NCBI GenBank assembly: GCA_024516035.1
Contig: CM044961.1
Coordinates: forward strand, 33,306,853-33,370,852
Source of the DNA: Bactericera cockerelli
Taxonomy: Eukaryota; Arthropoda; Insecta; Hemiptera; Triozidae
DNA length: 64,000 bases
Direction: 5' to 3'
The translations under genes and the position numbers were made by a program. The notes under the pieces are model-generated. The model did not search any database, was not told the DNA's origin, and was given only the letters and a program-made list of their open reading frames with translations. This document shows positions 1 through 11,026 of the stretch, piece after piece (the first letter of the stretch is position 1; each line of letters starts with the position of its first letter).

Positions 1-236
1 CTAAAGACTTACTGAAAAATAATCATCTCTTTTTCTTTCAATAATCTTTAAAGAAAAAATAATTAAAACAGATTATAATTCAAATTTAATTATGAAACCT
101 TTACAAATGACAAGAGCATGTGTCGAAGATGAAATAATGCGAATCTCAGGTAAAGTTCATTTGATCACCTTGTCACAGAGATTTGCAAGTTTTCGTCAAG
201 GTCAATTTCTTGGAGACACTTTAGTCAATTATGAAG

Positions 237-302
237 GCTTCAAGAGTTAGATGAAAGATCACAAACAAGGCTTCAAGAATTAGATGAAAGATCACAAACA
301 AG
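237..302. repeat. Two tandem 33-bp units
   Basis: Units 237-269 and 270-302 start GCTTCAAGA and end ACAAACAAG and differ at one base. Copy A' has a single unit near 39143-39175. Confidence 0.85.
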
Positions 303-308
303 AATATA

Positions 309-1226
309 CGAGGTTTGGCTATTAAGTTCGTAGACGCGAGCCGCTACGCAAAAGCTGTCCATGCTAGGAAGATATGATGAACATGTTTAGAAAGCTTCAA
401 GTCTTGTGTTTTGATTGATAGCTGTCACATGCCTGTACTGTAATTAGTTCTGTTGTAATAGCCCGACGCGCAAGACACCTTTTTTAATTTTGCCGGAATT
501 CTGATTGATACAAACGTTGAGCAACGAGTGATTATTGAATTTTACGTAAAACTTGGTGGTAAAACTTTTTCTTTGTTAAAGACAGTGTACCAGGAGTCAT
601 GTTTGAAAAGATCAACGCTTTATAAGTGGTTTAAACGGTTTCAAGGTGGTCAGGAAGATGTTGAGGACGATCCACGTCCTGGTCGCCCCCAAACCTCAAA
701 AACTGACGAAAACATTGAAAAAATTGGTGTTATGATTCGTTCTGACCGTAAATTAACTCTAGGACTAATGGCTGATACACTTAAAATTAATAGATAATGT
801 GTGAAACAAATTTTGCACGAAAATTTCAACATGACAAAAGTTAGCGCAAAAATGATGCCATGCGCCAGTCCACAGTGCCTTCTCCGTGAAGACTTTCCTA
901 TCCAAGTACAACATCCCAGTGTTGGAACACCCTCCTTAATCACCCGACCTTGCCCCGTGCGACTTTTACTTATTCCCAAAAATCAAATCTACCCTGAAAG
1001 GTACCAGATTTGACAGCGTAAATGACGTTAAGGAAAAACCGGCAAAAGTCTTGAAAGGCCTCACACAAAATGACCTCCACCACTGTTTCGATCAATGAAA
1101 AATTTGCTTAGAACGTTGTAGGGATAGAGGAGGGAAGTACATTGAAGGGGATAACTACTAAAGTTGGGTAAGTTAAACACACATCGTTTTATGGAAAGAG
1201 TCTACGAATTTAATAGCCAAACCTCG
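309..1226 (+). mobile_element. Mariner element, internally deleted
   Basis: A 918-bp element bounded by inverted terminal repeats of about 27 bp with one mismatch (left end CGAGGTTTGGCTATTAAGTT), flanked by TA at 307-308 and 1227-1228, the target duplication of Tc1/mariner elements. The interior holds the two ends of a mariner transposase (525-1161) with the middle missing. Copy A' has no element at the matching place near 39175, so this is a presence/absence difference between the copies. It cannot be autonomous. Confidence 0.9.
525..1161 (+). pseudogene. Mariner transposase remnant
   Basis: The open stretch 528-797 encodes the N-terminal DNA-binding half, including the typical mariner segment RPGRPQTSKTDENIEKI, and ends at a TAG. 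Homology continues past the stop (motif VSAK near 840). It then jumps to the C-terminal part: PDLAPCDFYLFPK near 938-976, carrying what should be the last aspartate of the DD34D triad, followed by a tail ending at 1159-1161. The part with the first two catalytic aspartates is deleted, and at least two in-frame stops and a frame change are present. Intact mariner transposases are about 340-350 residues. This copy is dead. Confidence 0.85.
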
Positions 1227-1251
1227 TAGGTATTAAAGAGATCTTTTTTCT

Positions 1252-1380
1252 TCGTAGCCATGAGATAGGAGCTACTGTAGATGTTTATGGTCTGTGTTGT
1301 AGCTTGTCCATCACGTAGTAATGCCTCCCCTGTGATGGGCGAGAAGTGACACAGTACTTCCCATTTAGGTACCGGGTCGG
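1252..1380 (-). repeat. S5 SINE fragment
   Basis: Body of the S5 tRNA-headed SINE (AGCTACTGTAGATG, GGGCGAGAAGTGACAC), without the head. It starts soon after the right end of the mariner. Confidence 0.7.
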
Positions 1381-1496
1381 ACTAATAAGTCCCTTTACTT
1401 TTAGGACTTGGATTGGTATAAGTGGTTATTCTTTATGCTGGTAGGTAAATTATAGCAACATTATCAAGTTTTTTTCACTTCATTTTAACTCAAATT

Positions 1497-1615
1497 AACC
1501 TCACCTAGCCTGATAGGGGCCGGGAACAGCCATCAGCATCACAAATGTTCCAAGTTGAATGGTCACCCATCAAAGCCCTAACCTCTCTGGATGTTACATA
1601 ACGTCAGTGAGGATG
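1497..1615 (-). repeat. S6 (5S-derived) SINE fragment
   Basis: Reverse strand carries the 5S-like box region (AATGGTCACCCATC on the plus strand) and the start of the shared core. The copy A' partner is at 39370-39492. Confidence 0.7.
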
Positions 1616-1748
1616 ATTTTCTTTGCTAATTTCAATTTAGGTATAGGATTCATTAGGTACCTACTTAGATAAGATATAATATATAAGAGTAACATTTATT
1701 TGGTATTTTAGCGACGAGAGCATTTTTTTTATTTATTTCTTAGTTAAT

Positions 1749-1973
1749 TTGGTTGTAACGTCGCTTTCAACTGCATGGTCATATCACGACGGGGGTTTTA
1801 CTCTCCATTTGCAGGAAACTCACTAACATGCTACTCACATGAACCTCACCCAGCCTGGGCTGGGCCGAATTCCAGTATCACGAAGTCTTCGCCTCGCTGG
1901 ACGTTGCTGGACTTTGGTGATCCTACGAGAACCGGTGCATTCATCGCGCCATCGACGCTGGCTAATAATACTT
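1749..1973 (-). repeat. S6 (5S-derived) SINE
   Basis: Read on the minus strand: 5S-like head starting GCCAGCGTCGATGG, the core GCTGGGTGAGG(T), and the end TTGAAAGCGACG. The copy A' partner is 39613-39826. Confidence 0.8.
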
Positions 1974-2276
1974 TGAATGACTCTCTGTAACTTTCATTGA
2001 CATTCGACGTAAAACGTCATTCATGCAAAATTCATGCAACATTCATTCAAAGCCAATCGTGCCGAGAACCTGTCTCCGTATGAATCCTTAACCCCATTCC
2101 GTGTAATGTCGGGTTTCGCTATCGATGGTAATTTGCTTTAATTTAATTATTATTCTAAATTAATCTATTCCGTAATCTTTAATAGCTTCTCACAATACGA
2201 GTCAGCCTTAAAAAAAAAAGATGCCTATTTTCATTACATCTCTATTAATATTAATTTGTAAAGTAAAGTTAACTTA
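1974..2276. other. Unique AT-rich spacer
   Basis: About 300 bp conserved in copy A' at 39827-40137. No gene, repeat or regulatory signature seen. Confidence 0.5.
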
Positions 2277-2470
2277 TGCCAGTGTCGATGACGCGTTGAA
2301 TTCACAGGTTCTCGTAAGATTATCGAAGTTAAGCGACGCCCAGCGAGGTGAAGAATTCGTGATGCTAGCATTCCGGCCCAACCCAGGCTGGATGAGTTCA
2401 ATGTGGGTAGCAGGTTTGAGAGTTTCCTGCGAATGAACGGTAACACCCCTTTGTGATATGACCATGCATC
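2277..2470 (+). repeat. S6 (5S-derived) SINE
   Basis: 5S-like head (GTTGAATTCACAGGTTCTCG, GAAGTTAAGCGACG) followed by the shared core. The 3' part is replaced in copy A' (40138-40277). Confidence 0.8.
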
Positions 2471-2488
2471 AGGTGAAATCAACGTTAA

Positions 2489-2587
2489 TGAGGAAAAATT
2501 CTTGCACTGCGTGGGATTCGAACCAACGGATCCCAACGCTACCGGGTTTAACAGACTAGCGCGTTAACCACTTGACTACCAGTGTAC
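2489..2587 (-). repeat. S1 SINE head fragment
   Basis: Minus strand shows the S1 tRNA-like head with B-box GGTTCGAATCCC. The (ATT)n end and most of the body are missing. Confidence 0.75.
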
Positions 2588-2611
2588 GATTCCATTAATT
2601 TTGTTCCATCA

Positions 2612-2886
2612 ATAAATAGTAGGTAGGTATACGCTGTAATACGTTTTCTAAAGCTTCACAATATACATTTTATTAATCGGACTTGTACTTCACGAGATAT
2701 GCCAGTATTTAAATATAAGCTCTTCAAAAGCTCCACTTTTGAAAAATTGACGTTTTTTTTACGCCATAACGCCAATGATCCTGTCATAGGTAACCATGCA
2801 AAATTTCAGCTCAATCCGACTTGTGGTTCTCGAGTTATAGCGTTTTAAACATACACACACACAAATCATTTTAGAATATAAGATTT
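2612..2886 (+). repeat. RTE-like LINE or SINE 3' end
   Basis: Contains AATTTCAGCTCAATCCGACT, then a segment reading CGAGTTATAGCG and an (AC)n run at 2851-2861. This layout resembles 3' tails of RTE-type non-LTR elements in arthropods; the assignment rests on that resemblance only. Absent from copy A', where an S7 SINE sits instead. Confidence 0.4.
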
Positions 2887-3186
2887 ACAGACGGGCTTGT
2901 AGTTATCGTGTACCCCATGTGACCTATTATCTCTGGTTCGAATCTCTTCGCTGGTGAATTTTGTGTGAACGAGAATTATTAGCTATTATTTTAATAAAAT
3001 TATGATCCTTTACCTATTACCTATACTACTATCAATAATAGATGTTCAGTCACGTCAGAGTTATGGATTGAATAATTAGATATAATATAAAAGGGTGTTA
3101 TGAATGGGATAGATAGAATGTATGCTAAGTAATAAGTACGAAGTATTATTGTATTGTTTTACATTATGTTACCTGATAACATAGAC
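2887..3186. other. No recognised feature
   Basis: AT-rich and shared with copy A' (about 40600-40785). Nothing identified. Confidence 0.4.
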
Positions 3187-3441
3187 CAAGGCCGTATCCA
3201 GGATTTTTTTTCGGGGGTCCAAAAATTAAAATTGGGGATGTTCATGAAATAAGGAAGTTTTCGCTGTTTTTTTTACCTTCATTATAGGTAATTGTGCCCT
3301 GGAAGGCCGGAACCGCTTTCGCATTACTTCAGTTCGCAGTCCTTTCTTTTTTTTAATCGGTTTTTTTTTTTATTTCGGGGGAGGGGGGGGGGGGGTGTGA
3401 GGGGTCCAGAAAACCCTGGCCCCTGTCTAAATACGGCCTTC
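3187..3441. mobile_element. MITE with GGCCGTAT ends
   Basis: Ends are imperfect inverted repeats (GGCCGTATCCAGGATTTTTT at the left; TCTAAATACGGCC at the right), with G-runs inside. Copy A' holds a shorter form at 41512-41605 that lacks about 150 bp of the interior. A hAT-type origin is possible but no clear 8-bp target duplication was found. Confidence 0.5.
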
Positions 3442-3884
3442 ACATAGACTGTAACCATAACAAAGGTAAGTACATAATACCGATAACATAGATCAAAGCC
3501 AACACAAAATGTCCATGATACCTGAGATGCGATTTTAAATACCTATTTCTAGGTGTCTCGTATGCAATATTGATGCAGTCGGATGCAGTATTGATGCAGT
3601 GGCATGCAGTATTGAATTATTAATGCAGTCTTGCCAACACCAGGAGTTATAATTATTTTATTATGATCCACCATGGTATTTTTAGACATGAATTCACAAG
3701 CAATCCTGTCCAAGGTTGTGATTCAAGTAATAAAGAGATATTGAGATGTGGTATCACTAATAAACACCCAAGTTTTGATGTTAATGTTACTGAATAGGTA
3801 GTATATATACAAGACATCTCGTATATATATAAATATAATATATACGAGACAGAACACTCAAGTTATGATTATGATAATATTTTT
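3442..3884. other. AT-rich spacer with short GCAGT repeats
   Basis: Holds several copies of a GATGCAGTATT-like word at 3570-3630 and a TATATA stretch at 3800-3850. No gene seen. In copy A' an S2 SINE is inserted in this stretch. Confidence 0.4.
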
Positions 3885-4083
3885 ATTTATTTACACTTCA
3901 TTTTTTTTACAAAACAATCAACCACAACAAATTAATAACAATTTTTTTTTTTTTTTTTTTTAAACTTAGAAATGTGTACAAAAAAATACAATACTTTCCT
4001 TATTATAGGATAAGGAAAGTAAAGATAAAGAACATAATTATTAATTTTTAATTACAATTGTTTTGTGATCCGGCGCGAAGTTA
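3885..4083. repeat. Repeat ending in TTGTTTTGT...GGCGAAGTTA
   Basis: Starts with TATTTATTTAC near an ACAAAACAATCAA word and ends ACAATTGTTTTGTGATCC plus GGCGCGAAGTTA. The same layout occurs at 27668-27836, 42195-42370 and, degraded, 54830-54985. The ACAAAACAA and TTGTTTTGT words face each other as inverted ends. Class unknown. Confidence 0.55.
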
Positions 4084-4151
4084 ATGTCTTTGGCATTCTC
4101 TGCCACTTAACCCCGTATGATAATACTTCTGTATGATAATAATAATGATTA

Positions 4152-4474
4152 TTATCTGACCTGGTCACCTGGTTGCAGGGTTTTCAGCGAAACCCTTACA
4201 ATTAACACTGCGACCTAATTAGATCAATTGCGACCAGTTGATTCTATTTGGTTTTAACGTCCTGATTGAGATAGATAGTCAGGACGGGGGTTTAACCCTC
4301 CGTTTGCTGGGAATCGTACCAGCACATTAACCTCACCCAGCCCGGGTAGGTCCGGAAATGCCAGCCTCACGTGTTTGGAGGGAACAGTGTTTCCTTCGAA
4401 AAGTCTGTCTCAACCGGGCATCGAACTCGGGATCTCTGGACTACGTCTCAACCTTCACGCCACGGAGGCTGACT
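4152..4474 (-). repeat. S3 SINE
   Basis: Minus strand: tRNA-like head, shared core ending near GAATCGTACCAGC on the plus strand, then the S3 tail (GGTCGCAGTGTTAATTG) and a (TAA)n end. In copy A' the same SINE (42432-43080) is split by an S5 insertion. Confidence 0.8.
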
Positions 4475-4952
4475 ACGATAATAACGAACACGTGAGGCTG
4501 GTATTAACTTACTTTCCGTGTCCATGATGGTTCTGGTGGTGGAAGGATTGATGGGGTATTAATTTGTGAGAACCTTTGGACGCCCAGCAGAAGCAATTTT
4601 CTGGGCTCCTTTCCATGCCCGGTGTGTGGTGTATTGTGTGTTGTTTATGTAAATAAATTTCACTCGTAAAAACATTATTAAAATTTGAGAAATTTAGGAG
4701 CTTTCAATTTGTCTGCTTTAAAAACTGGCTGGAGCGATGGTAAGTCAGGATCTCCAGCGAGGTAAGTTAGAATGGTACACACTGGAGCGATGGTACATAC
4801 GTTCAATTAATTAACAATTACCTGCCCACACGTACAATTGTACATCACGACACTATAATGTCTAAAGTATTTCGCATTGAGCTAACAAGTGCGAGGGTTT
4901 CACTTATTGGATTCAAGGTTTTGATACATAATGTACCTACCCATTATCTTAA
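4475..4952. other. No recognised feature
   Basis: Unique sequence. A short duplication around CTGGAGCGATGGTA occurs at 4731-4740 and 4781-4794. Confidence 0.4.
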
Positions 4953-5180
4953 AATAATACTAATAATACTCTTTAGTGGAAGGTAACCACCAGGCGAGGT
5001 TGATGCTCAAAGCATTTTCTACCACATAACCCTCAGACTCCCTCAGAGTCTTATTATTATGTGGTCACAAACTCAAATGAATGAGTAAAAATTCGTGCAC
5101 TGGGTGGGATTCGAACCAACGGATCCGTACGCTACCTGGATTACCAGACTAGCGCGTTAACCACTTGACTACCAGTGCAC
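4953..5180 (-). repeat. S1 SINE, full length
   Basis: Minus strand: head TGCACTGGTAGTCAAGTGG, B-box GGTTCGAATCCC, body with GACCACATAATAATAAG, and an (ATT)n tail near 4953-4970. Copy A' has no SINE here. Confidence 0.85.
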
Positions 5181-5999
5181 GTTTTTATTAATAAAATAGA
5201 AGGTGAAGCTTTGATGGTAATAATTGTGGGATAGTAATATAAAGGACTTATGATATTACCTATTAATGAAAAAGGTAAGAGAGGCATTAAGAAATTGGTC
5301 TTGGCAGCTACTGAATCAGTTGAAGGCTTCATTCTATATATGAAGGAGAAAGAGAAGGTCAAAATCTATGAACAGAGGTGTTGCCAAAATTGAGGTGTTG
5401 TAAATTAAATACAGAATGACATATTTTAAATTAGACTTTAAAGAACATAAGAACATCTTTTGCGTTTGTCTACAAGGAAGTTGGCAATCGGTTTGTCTTA
5501 AGGCAAGGGAGATGTTTTTCAATCTACTCGATCCCTGAGACATCCATTTTGTTTGTGATAAGTACTTTAATTTTTTTTCTCAATCTGTACAAAGAGTAGA
5601 AACCAGCCATGTTATCTATTTTGAAAACACCAACCGAAAAAAATCTTTTAGGTAATAGAAACTAACAAAAATACACATTTTAGAGTCAACCTACATTTTG
5701 TATTTGTATTTAACAATTCAAATTTTTGAACAGTTTACATAGATCAGTAGCTTAAAATTAACTTAAAAATATAAAGTTTGCACTTAATTGTAAATATACT
5801 CGTAGGTGTTAATTACTATTGTATCTACACATAGGTACATATCTTTGTAAATATTAGGATTGAAATTGAACAAAGCAATGACATAATCATCTGCACCAGA
5901 GGAATATCCTATAGAGTCCCCAACATACAGAGTACTTCCTCTTCTTTTTCCCGGTATATCCTCAAGGACACCTGGTTACCTGTCAGGTCTCCCGCCTGT
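5181..5999. other. Unique spacer, no gene seen
   Basis: Collinear with copy A' 43493-44165 and 44860-44972, where S7 and S9 repeats are inserted. No open frame with coding character. Confidence 0.4.
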
Positions 6000-6007
6000 A
6001 ATTTCAC

Positions 6008-6726
6008 GGGCGCATTACGATTCGGCCCAAAAAGGTTTATGAAAAAGGTTTTCGATTTCAGGTAAAAAAGGTCACCGAACGATTCGGCCCAGTGCAACAT
6101 TTAAAGTACCGTACATATTGAGGGATTTTTTATTATTCAACATTAAATTACGGAATTACCTTCTATGTATATCAGGCTTTGGCCTTCTATATATTAGGCA
6201 TGGCCTACTATGTATTTTACCTAACCCTACTATAAACCTAAGGCATTGCCTTCTATGTATTATCCCTAACCCTACTATATTCTTGAGGCATGGCCTTCTA
6301 TATATTTTACCTAACCCTACTTTATTCTTGAGGCATGGCCTTCTATGTATTTTACCTAACCCTACTATATTCTTGAGGCATGGCCTTCTATGTATTTTAC
6401 CTAACCCTACTATATTCTTGAGGCATGGCCTTTTATGTATATTACCTAACCCTACTGTCAAACACTCAAATAAACACTGATAACAAAGATGACTGTTACT
6501 AGTTCAAAACAATAACATCGTGAACATCGCCATTGTTCTCAGTTCTTTCAGGGCAACGTTTCCATACTATTTTATAGGGATTTTTTGGTGGAATGAAAGT
6601 GGGACTTTTTGTTAGAATGAAAGTGGGACTTTTTGTGTGGGATCAAAACTTGATAGTGTGTTTTGGGACGAATCATGCTATGGAAAAGGTCTCCTCAGGT
6701 AATTTGGGCCGAATCGTGAATTTCCC
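6008..6726. mobile_element. Non-autonomous DNA transposon, 8-bp target duplication
   Basis: A 719-bp insertion flanked by the direct repeat AATTTCAC (6000-6007 and 6727-6734); copy A' has that octamer once, at 44973-44980, with both flanks continuous. The 24-bp terminal inverted repeats (left GGGCGCATTACGATTCGG, right inverse GGGAAATTCACGATTCGG) match at about 19 of 24 positions. An 8-bp duplication fits hAT, P or Merlin elements; the ends do not decide which. No transposase is present. A 45-bp minisatellite fills much of the interior, and the word ACGATTCGGCCC recurs inside near 6079-6090. Confidence 0.88.
6163..6462. repeat. 45-bp minisatellite inside the transposon
   Basis: Six copies of CCTAACCCTAC spaced about 45 bp apart, each unit also carrying TTGAGGCATGGCCTTCTATG. 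Because 45 is a multiple of three and the unit has no stop in one frame of each strand, long open frames appear on both strands. These are repeat artefacts. Confidence 0.85.
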
Positions 6727-6768
6727 AATTTCACGACCGAGAGGAGCTCAAAATATCCTGAGACCCTC

Positions 6769-7975
6769 TTTATAGGGTCTCTACTATCCACTGAGTTAGG
6801 TACCACAGGACTTGTTCAGTATGTTCAGGACCAGTGGCGAAGTTAAGAAAAGGAAGAAGATGGTAGATCCGGGGATCTAGTGAGCTGAAAATATCCTCCT
6901 GAGACCCTCTGTGCAGGGTATCTACTATCCACTGAGGTAGATACCAGAGGACTTGTGCAGGACCAGTGGCGAAGTTAAGAGAAGGAAGATCCGAGGATCT
7001 AGTGAGCTCAGAATATCGTAAGACCCTCTTTATAGGGTCTCTGCTATCCACTGAGTTAGATACCACAGGACTTGTGCAGGACCAGTGGCGAAGTTAAGAG
7101 AAGGAAGAAGGGGGTAGAGCCGGGGATCTAGTGAGCTCAGAATATCCTGAGACCCTCTATTCAGGGTCTCTACTATCCTCTGAGTTAGGTACCAGAGCAC
7201 TTGTGTGCTACCAGTGGCGAAGTTAAGATTAGGAAGAAGGTGGTAGATCCGAGGATCTAGTGAGCTTAAAATATTCTGAGATCCTCTTTAAAGGGTCTCT
7301 ACTGTCCACTGAGGTAGATACCACAGAACTTGAGTGCAGGACCAGTGGCGAAGTTAAGATTAGGAAGAAGGTGGTAGATTCGGGGATCTAGTGAGCTCAG
7401 AACATCCTGAGACCTTCTTTATAGGGTCTCTACTATCCACTGAGTTAGGTACCACAGGACTTGTGCAGGACCAGTGGCGAAGTTAAGATTAGGAAGAAGG
7501 TGGTAGATCCGGGTATCTAGTGAGCTCAGAATATCCTGAGACCCTCTTTATAGGGTCTCTGCTATCCACTGAGGTAGATACCAGAGGACTTGTGTGCAAC
7601 CAGTGGCGAAGTTAAGAGAAGGAAGAGTCTCTCACTGAGTTAGATACCAGAGGACTTGTGCAGGACCAGTGGCGAAGTTAAGAGAAGGAAAAAGGTAGTG
7701 GATCCGAGGATCTAGTGAGCTCAGAATATCCTGCGACCCTCTTTATAGGGTCTCTGCTATCCAATGAGGTAGATACTAGAGGACTTGTGTGCAACCAGTG
7801 GCGAAGTTAAGAGAAGGAAGAAGGTGGTGGATCCGGGGATCTAGTGAGCTCAGAATATCCTGAGACCCTCTTTATAGGGTCTCTACTATCCACTGAGGTA
7901 GATACCAGAGCACTTGTGTGCTACCAGTGGCGAAGTTACGAGAAGGAAGAAGGTGATGGATCCGAGGATCTAGTG
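6769..7975. repeat. 129-bp minisatellite, about 10 units
   Basis: The word CCAGTGGCGAAGTTA recurs ten times at about 6831, 6962, 7081, 7210, 7340, 7470, 7603, 7665, 7795 and 7926. One unit is shortened to 62 bp. Each unit contains a hairpin (GAGACCCTC, a TTTATA loop, GGGTCTC) and the near-palindrome GATCCGGGGATC. Copy A' has about one unit (44996-45130). Confidence 0.9.
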
Positions 7976-7985
7976 AACTTAACAG

Positions 7986-8194
7986 TCTGCCCGGTAGCTC
8001 AGTGGTAAAGGCGGCACTCTGTGAATCCACAGGTTCCAGAGGTTGTGGGTTCGAAACCCAGCCGGGACATGACAAGTTATCCTCCCATTTGGGATTTTTA
8101 CCACATAATAATATGTCTTGGGCTTACTGCTGGAATAATGGGATTTTATAATAGTCCTTATCGGGTAGTATAAATAAGGCGATATTATTATTAT
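7986..8194 (+). repeat. S4 SINE
   Basis: tRNA-like head CCCGGTAGCTCAGTGGTAAA with A-box and B-box (GGTTCGAAACCC), body ACCACATAATAATATG, ending GGCGATATTATTATT. Absent from copy A'. Confidence 0.85.
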
Positions 8195-8330
8195 CCATTG
8201 AAGTGGGTTAGGTACGACGGAGTGGAACTAAAAAAATCCCAAAACTCCAATTGTAAGGCCTTTACTGTCCACCATGTCAGGTGTGTGGAACCAGCGAAAT
8301 TGTATCGTTACAAACTAGTGTTAATGTTAA

Positions 8331-8664
8331 GCCAGCCTTTGTGGAGTGACGGTTGACACTAGTGCCCGTAGTCCAGAGATCCCGAGTTCGATCCCCGATT
8401 GAGGCAGACTTTTCGAAGATAATCCTGTTCACTCGAAACACGTGAGGCATTTCCGGCCCTACTCAGGCTTAGTGAGGTTACTGTGGGTTGCTGGCACAAT
8501 TCCCAGCGAATGGAGTTTAAAACCTCCGTCCTGACTACCTTAATCAGGATGTTAAAACCAACAACTGAACTGGTAACAATAGATCTAATTCGGTCGCAGT
8601 GTTATTTGTAAGGGTTTAACTGAGAACCCTGCAAGCAGGTCAGATAATAATTACTAGTATTACC
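8331..8664 (+). repeat. S3 SINE
   Basis: Head GCCAGCCTTTGTGGAGTGAC with B-box AGTTCGATCCCC, then the core shared with S6 (GCGAATGGAG), the S3 tail and a short (ATA) end. A related copy at 45166-45400 lacks the head. Confidence 0.85.
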
Positions 8665-10086
8665 TCAGATCCACCACTGACTGACAGGTTCCACAATCAC
8701 AAGGATCAGGGTTCCTCCCCTTCTTCACAGGTAGAATATTACTAACATACCACAATTACCACAATCACATTCCTCAAGCATACAAAAATCCTTTACAAAT
8801 ATTCACTTTACAAAGGATATACGTACATCCTTTACAAACGTTATCCTACACAAAGAATACAAACATTATACCAGTAAATCCACCGTATACAAAGGATAGA
8901 AACATTTTAAAATCCAATACAAACGGTATGCTTCACAAAAGACACAAACATTCTATCCTAAAGCTATCCTCAAGATTTAGACCATAGAGCACCTGATTCC
9001 AATACAGGGTGTTTCAAAAGTTCACCAATTTCACCAAAGGAAAGAAAAATCTTCCTGTCTACATGCTGACCCGTTAAGTTTGGAAAAAGATGTATAGAAG
9101 ACACTCTGTATAAATTCTATCCTTTTCAAAATAGACCCTAGTGCACCTGATCCAAAAATATTTTAGAATCGCAATCTTCAATTCCAGGAAACTACAACAG
9201 GTTCCTCAGCTCCGAGTTATCCTAATTCTAGTTCCTGGAATCAATTAGGTGATATGTTGATATCCTAGAATCGATCGAGTGCTTTCTCTTCGATCAAGTC
9301 GGGGAGGATCTTGCTATCGTCCCTCTGCCATGCCAAGGACTAGCCTCTCTAACCTTTAACATAAAACAGGTTGCTCTTTCAAAGGACCTAGCAGAACAGG
9401 TTCTAAATAAGCGAGGGTCTCTTTAACCCAGATGAAAGAGAATTTACTTTTGATCCATCCATCCTAATACAGTCTTTTTTTTTTTAATATTTATAAAGAG
9501 AGGTCTGTAACATTCAGAGTCCTTGCCCCTAATACAGTCTGGATATTGCAGAACTCAAGAGACTGGAATTTTTTTCTCTTCTAATTAGTTTTTTCACTAA
9601 GAAGAGGTAAATTAGGCAAAGGAATTTTCTCTTACACCCTGGTTTTTCTATTATAGAGGTTATTTTCTCTTCTAAGAAGTAAATTTGACCTGGAATTTTT
9701 TCCCTTCAATACTGACCCTGATTCTTACAGCTTGATATTGTTGATTTTCGGACTCCGTTGTGGCCGCTTACATTCAAGAGCATGGTTCGGTACTTGGTTA
9801 GATTATTTTACGTGGTACTGGCTCTACCCCAGGGTCCAAGAGGGTATAGGCTTTTGTTCTCGCACTAACACGGCAACGCCATGGATGTAAAGATAAAGTG
9901 CCCTGAAGTAATGCGAAAGCCGTTTCGAGTCACAAGAACTTTTTTTTTTTCTTTTTTACACTAATACTCTACACTATGAGGCATCGCCGTACATAATTTC
10001 GGGTCTATATTCGCCGCCACCAGTTTTGAGATACCTTAAGCTAGCTTAAATTCGTAAACTTTTGTCTTATTCCGTTTCATACCCGG
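8665..10086. other. Unique block shared with copy A'
   Basis: Collinear with 45401-46785. Contains degenerate repeats of ACAAAGGATA and TCCTTTACAAA at 8790-8960. No gene recognised. A short word ACAGGGTGTTTCAAAAG at 9005 resembles the ends of Tc/mariner MITEs. Confidence 0.45.
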
Positions 10087-10280
10087 CCTGTCCCGGTAAC
10101 GGTGGTCGAAGCGTCTGACTGGTAATTCAGAGGTCGCGAGTTCGAAACCCAGCCGGGACATGACAAGTTATCTTCCCATTGGGGATTTTGACCACACAAT
10201 ACGTTTTGGACTTACTGCTGGAATAATGGGACTCATAAGTCCTAATCGGGTAGTATAAATAAGGCGCTATTATTATTATA
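10087..10280 (+). repeat. S4 SINE
   Basis: Head lacks the GCTCA part of the A-box (TCCCGGTAACGGTGG), with B-box AGTTCGAAACCC and body ending GGCGCTATTATTATTA. The orthologue at 46786-46975 keeps the A-box, so the loss occurred in copy A. Confidence 0.85.
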
Positions 10281-10817
10281 CGAGGCACACAGTAGCCGAA
10301 GCAAGGACCATACGGTATCTGGGCTCTTGGTCATTGGTCGGTGAAGACATGCCAAGTAAAGTATGCTTCCTGCCAGACCAGGCAAGTCCGTATTAATTAC
10401 CTACACACTGTTACGAAAATATGGTAGCCACTTGTGTGTCTTAGCTAGTAGCTACAGGCTGTTCCGAAAGTAACGCAAACACTTCCAAGAAGGTTAAAAT
10501 TCCAACAGAGGGAGTAAGGAAAGTAAAAAGGGAAGCTATGATAGCACTGTCTATGGCTATTGCTTTAGAGAACTTGTAATGCCTCGAATCTGTCCCCTAA
10601 AATCGGCCATCTTGGTTCATTGTAACACAGAGGAAATCACAACAATAACAAATCGATTTTACTCTTTATAATATACTTTTGAAGGTAATACCGATAGCCA
10701 TATTGGATAGTATGTTATGGGACAGATTTATATACGTTAGAACTTCTCCATTACTTACTCTCCCGTGACCAAAACAAACAGTTACAGAATTGGTAAACCC
10801 AAAAGTAAACAAACATC
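10281..10817. other. Unique spacer
   Basis: Collinear with 46976-47514. No gene, hairpin or repeat recognised. Confidence 0.4.
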
Positions 10818-11026
10818 CGCCAGGGTCGATGGCGCGTTGAATGCACCCGTAGGATCACCGAAGTTAAACGACGTCCAGCGAGGTGAAGACTTCGTGATGC
10901 TGGCATTCCGGCCCAACCCAGGCTGGGTGAGGTTAATGTGGATAGCAGGTTTGTGAGTTCCCTGCGAATGGAGGGTGACACCCCCGTTGTGATGTGATCA
11001 CAACGTAGTTGTAAGCAACGTTAAAG
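10818..11026 (+). repeat. S6 (5S-derived) SINE
   Basis: 5S-like head (GTTGAATGCACCCG, GAAGTTAAACGACGTCCAGC), core GCTGGGTGAGGTTAATGTGG, end AAGCAACGTTAAAG. The orthologue at 47515-47724 shows that the insertion predates the split of the copies. Confidence 0.85.

Noticed and set aside
6220..6460. Telomeric repeat (CCTAACCCTA words)
   Set aside because: The word occurs once per 45-bp unit rather than in tandem, and the array is inside an insertion with target duplications.
6118..6480. Repetitive protein gene (open on both strands)
   Set aside because: It is a 45-bp minisatellite inside a transposon; the unit length being divisible by three produces open frames automatically.
6769..7975. CRISPR-like array of regular repeats
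   Set aside because: Units are fully repeated with no unique spacers; this is a eukaryotic minisatellite.
7986..8070. tRNA genes suggested by A-box and B-box sequences
   Set aside because: All such blocks are followed by the same family-specific bodies and triplet tails. They are SINE heads, and their cloverleafs are degraded.
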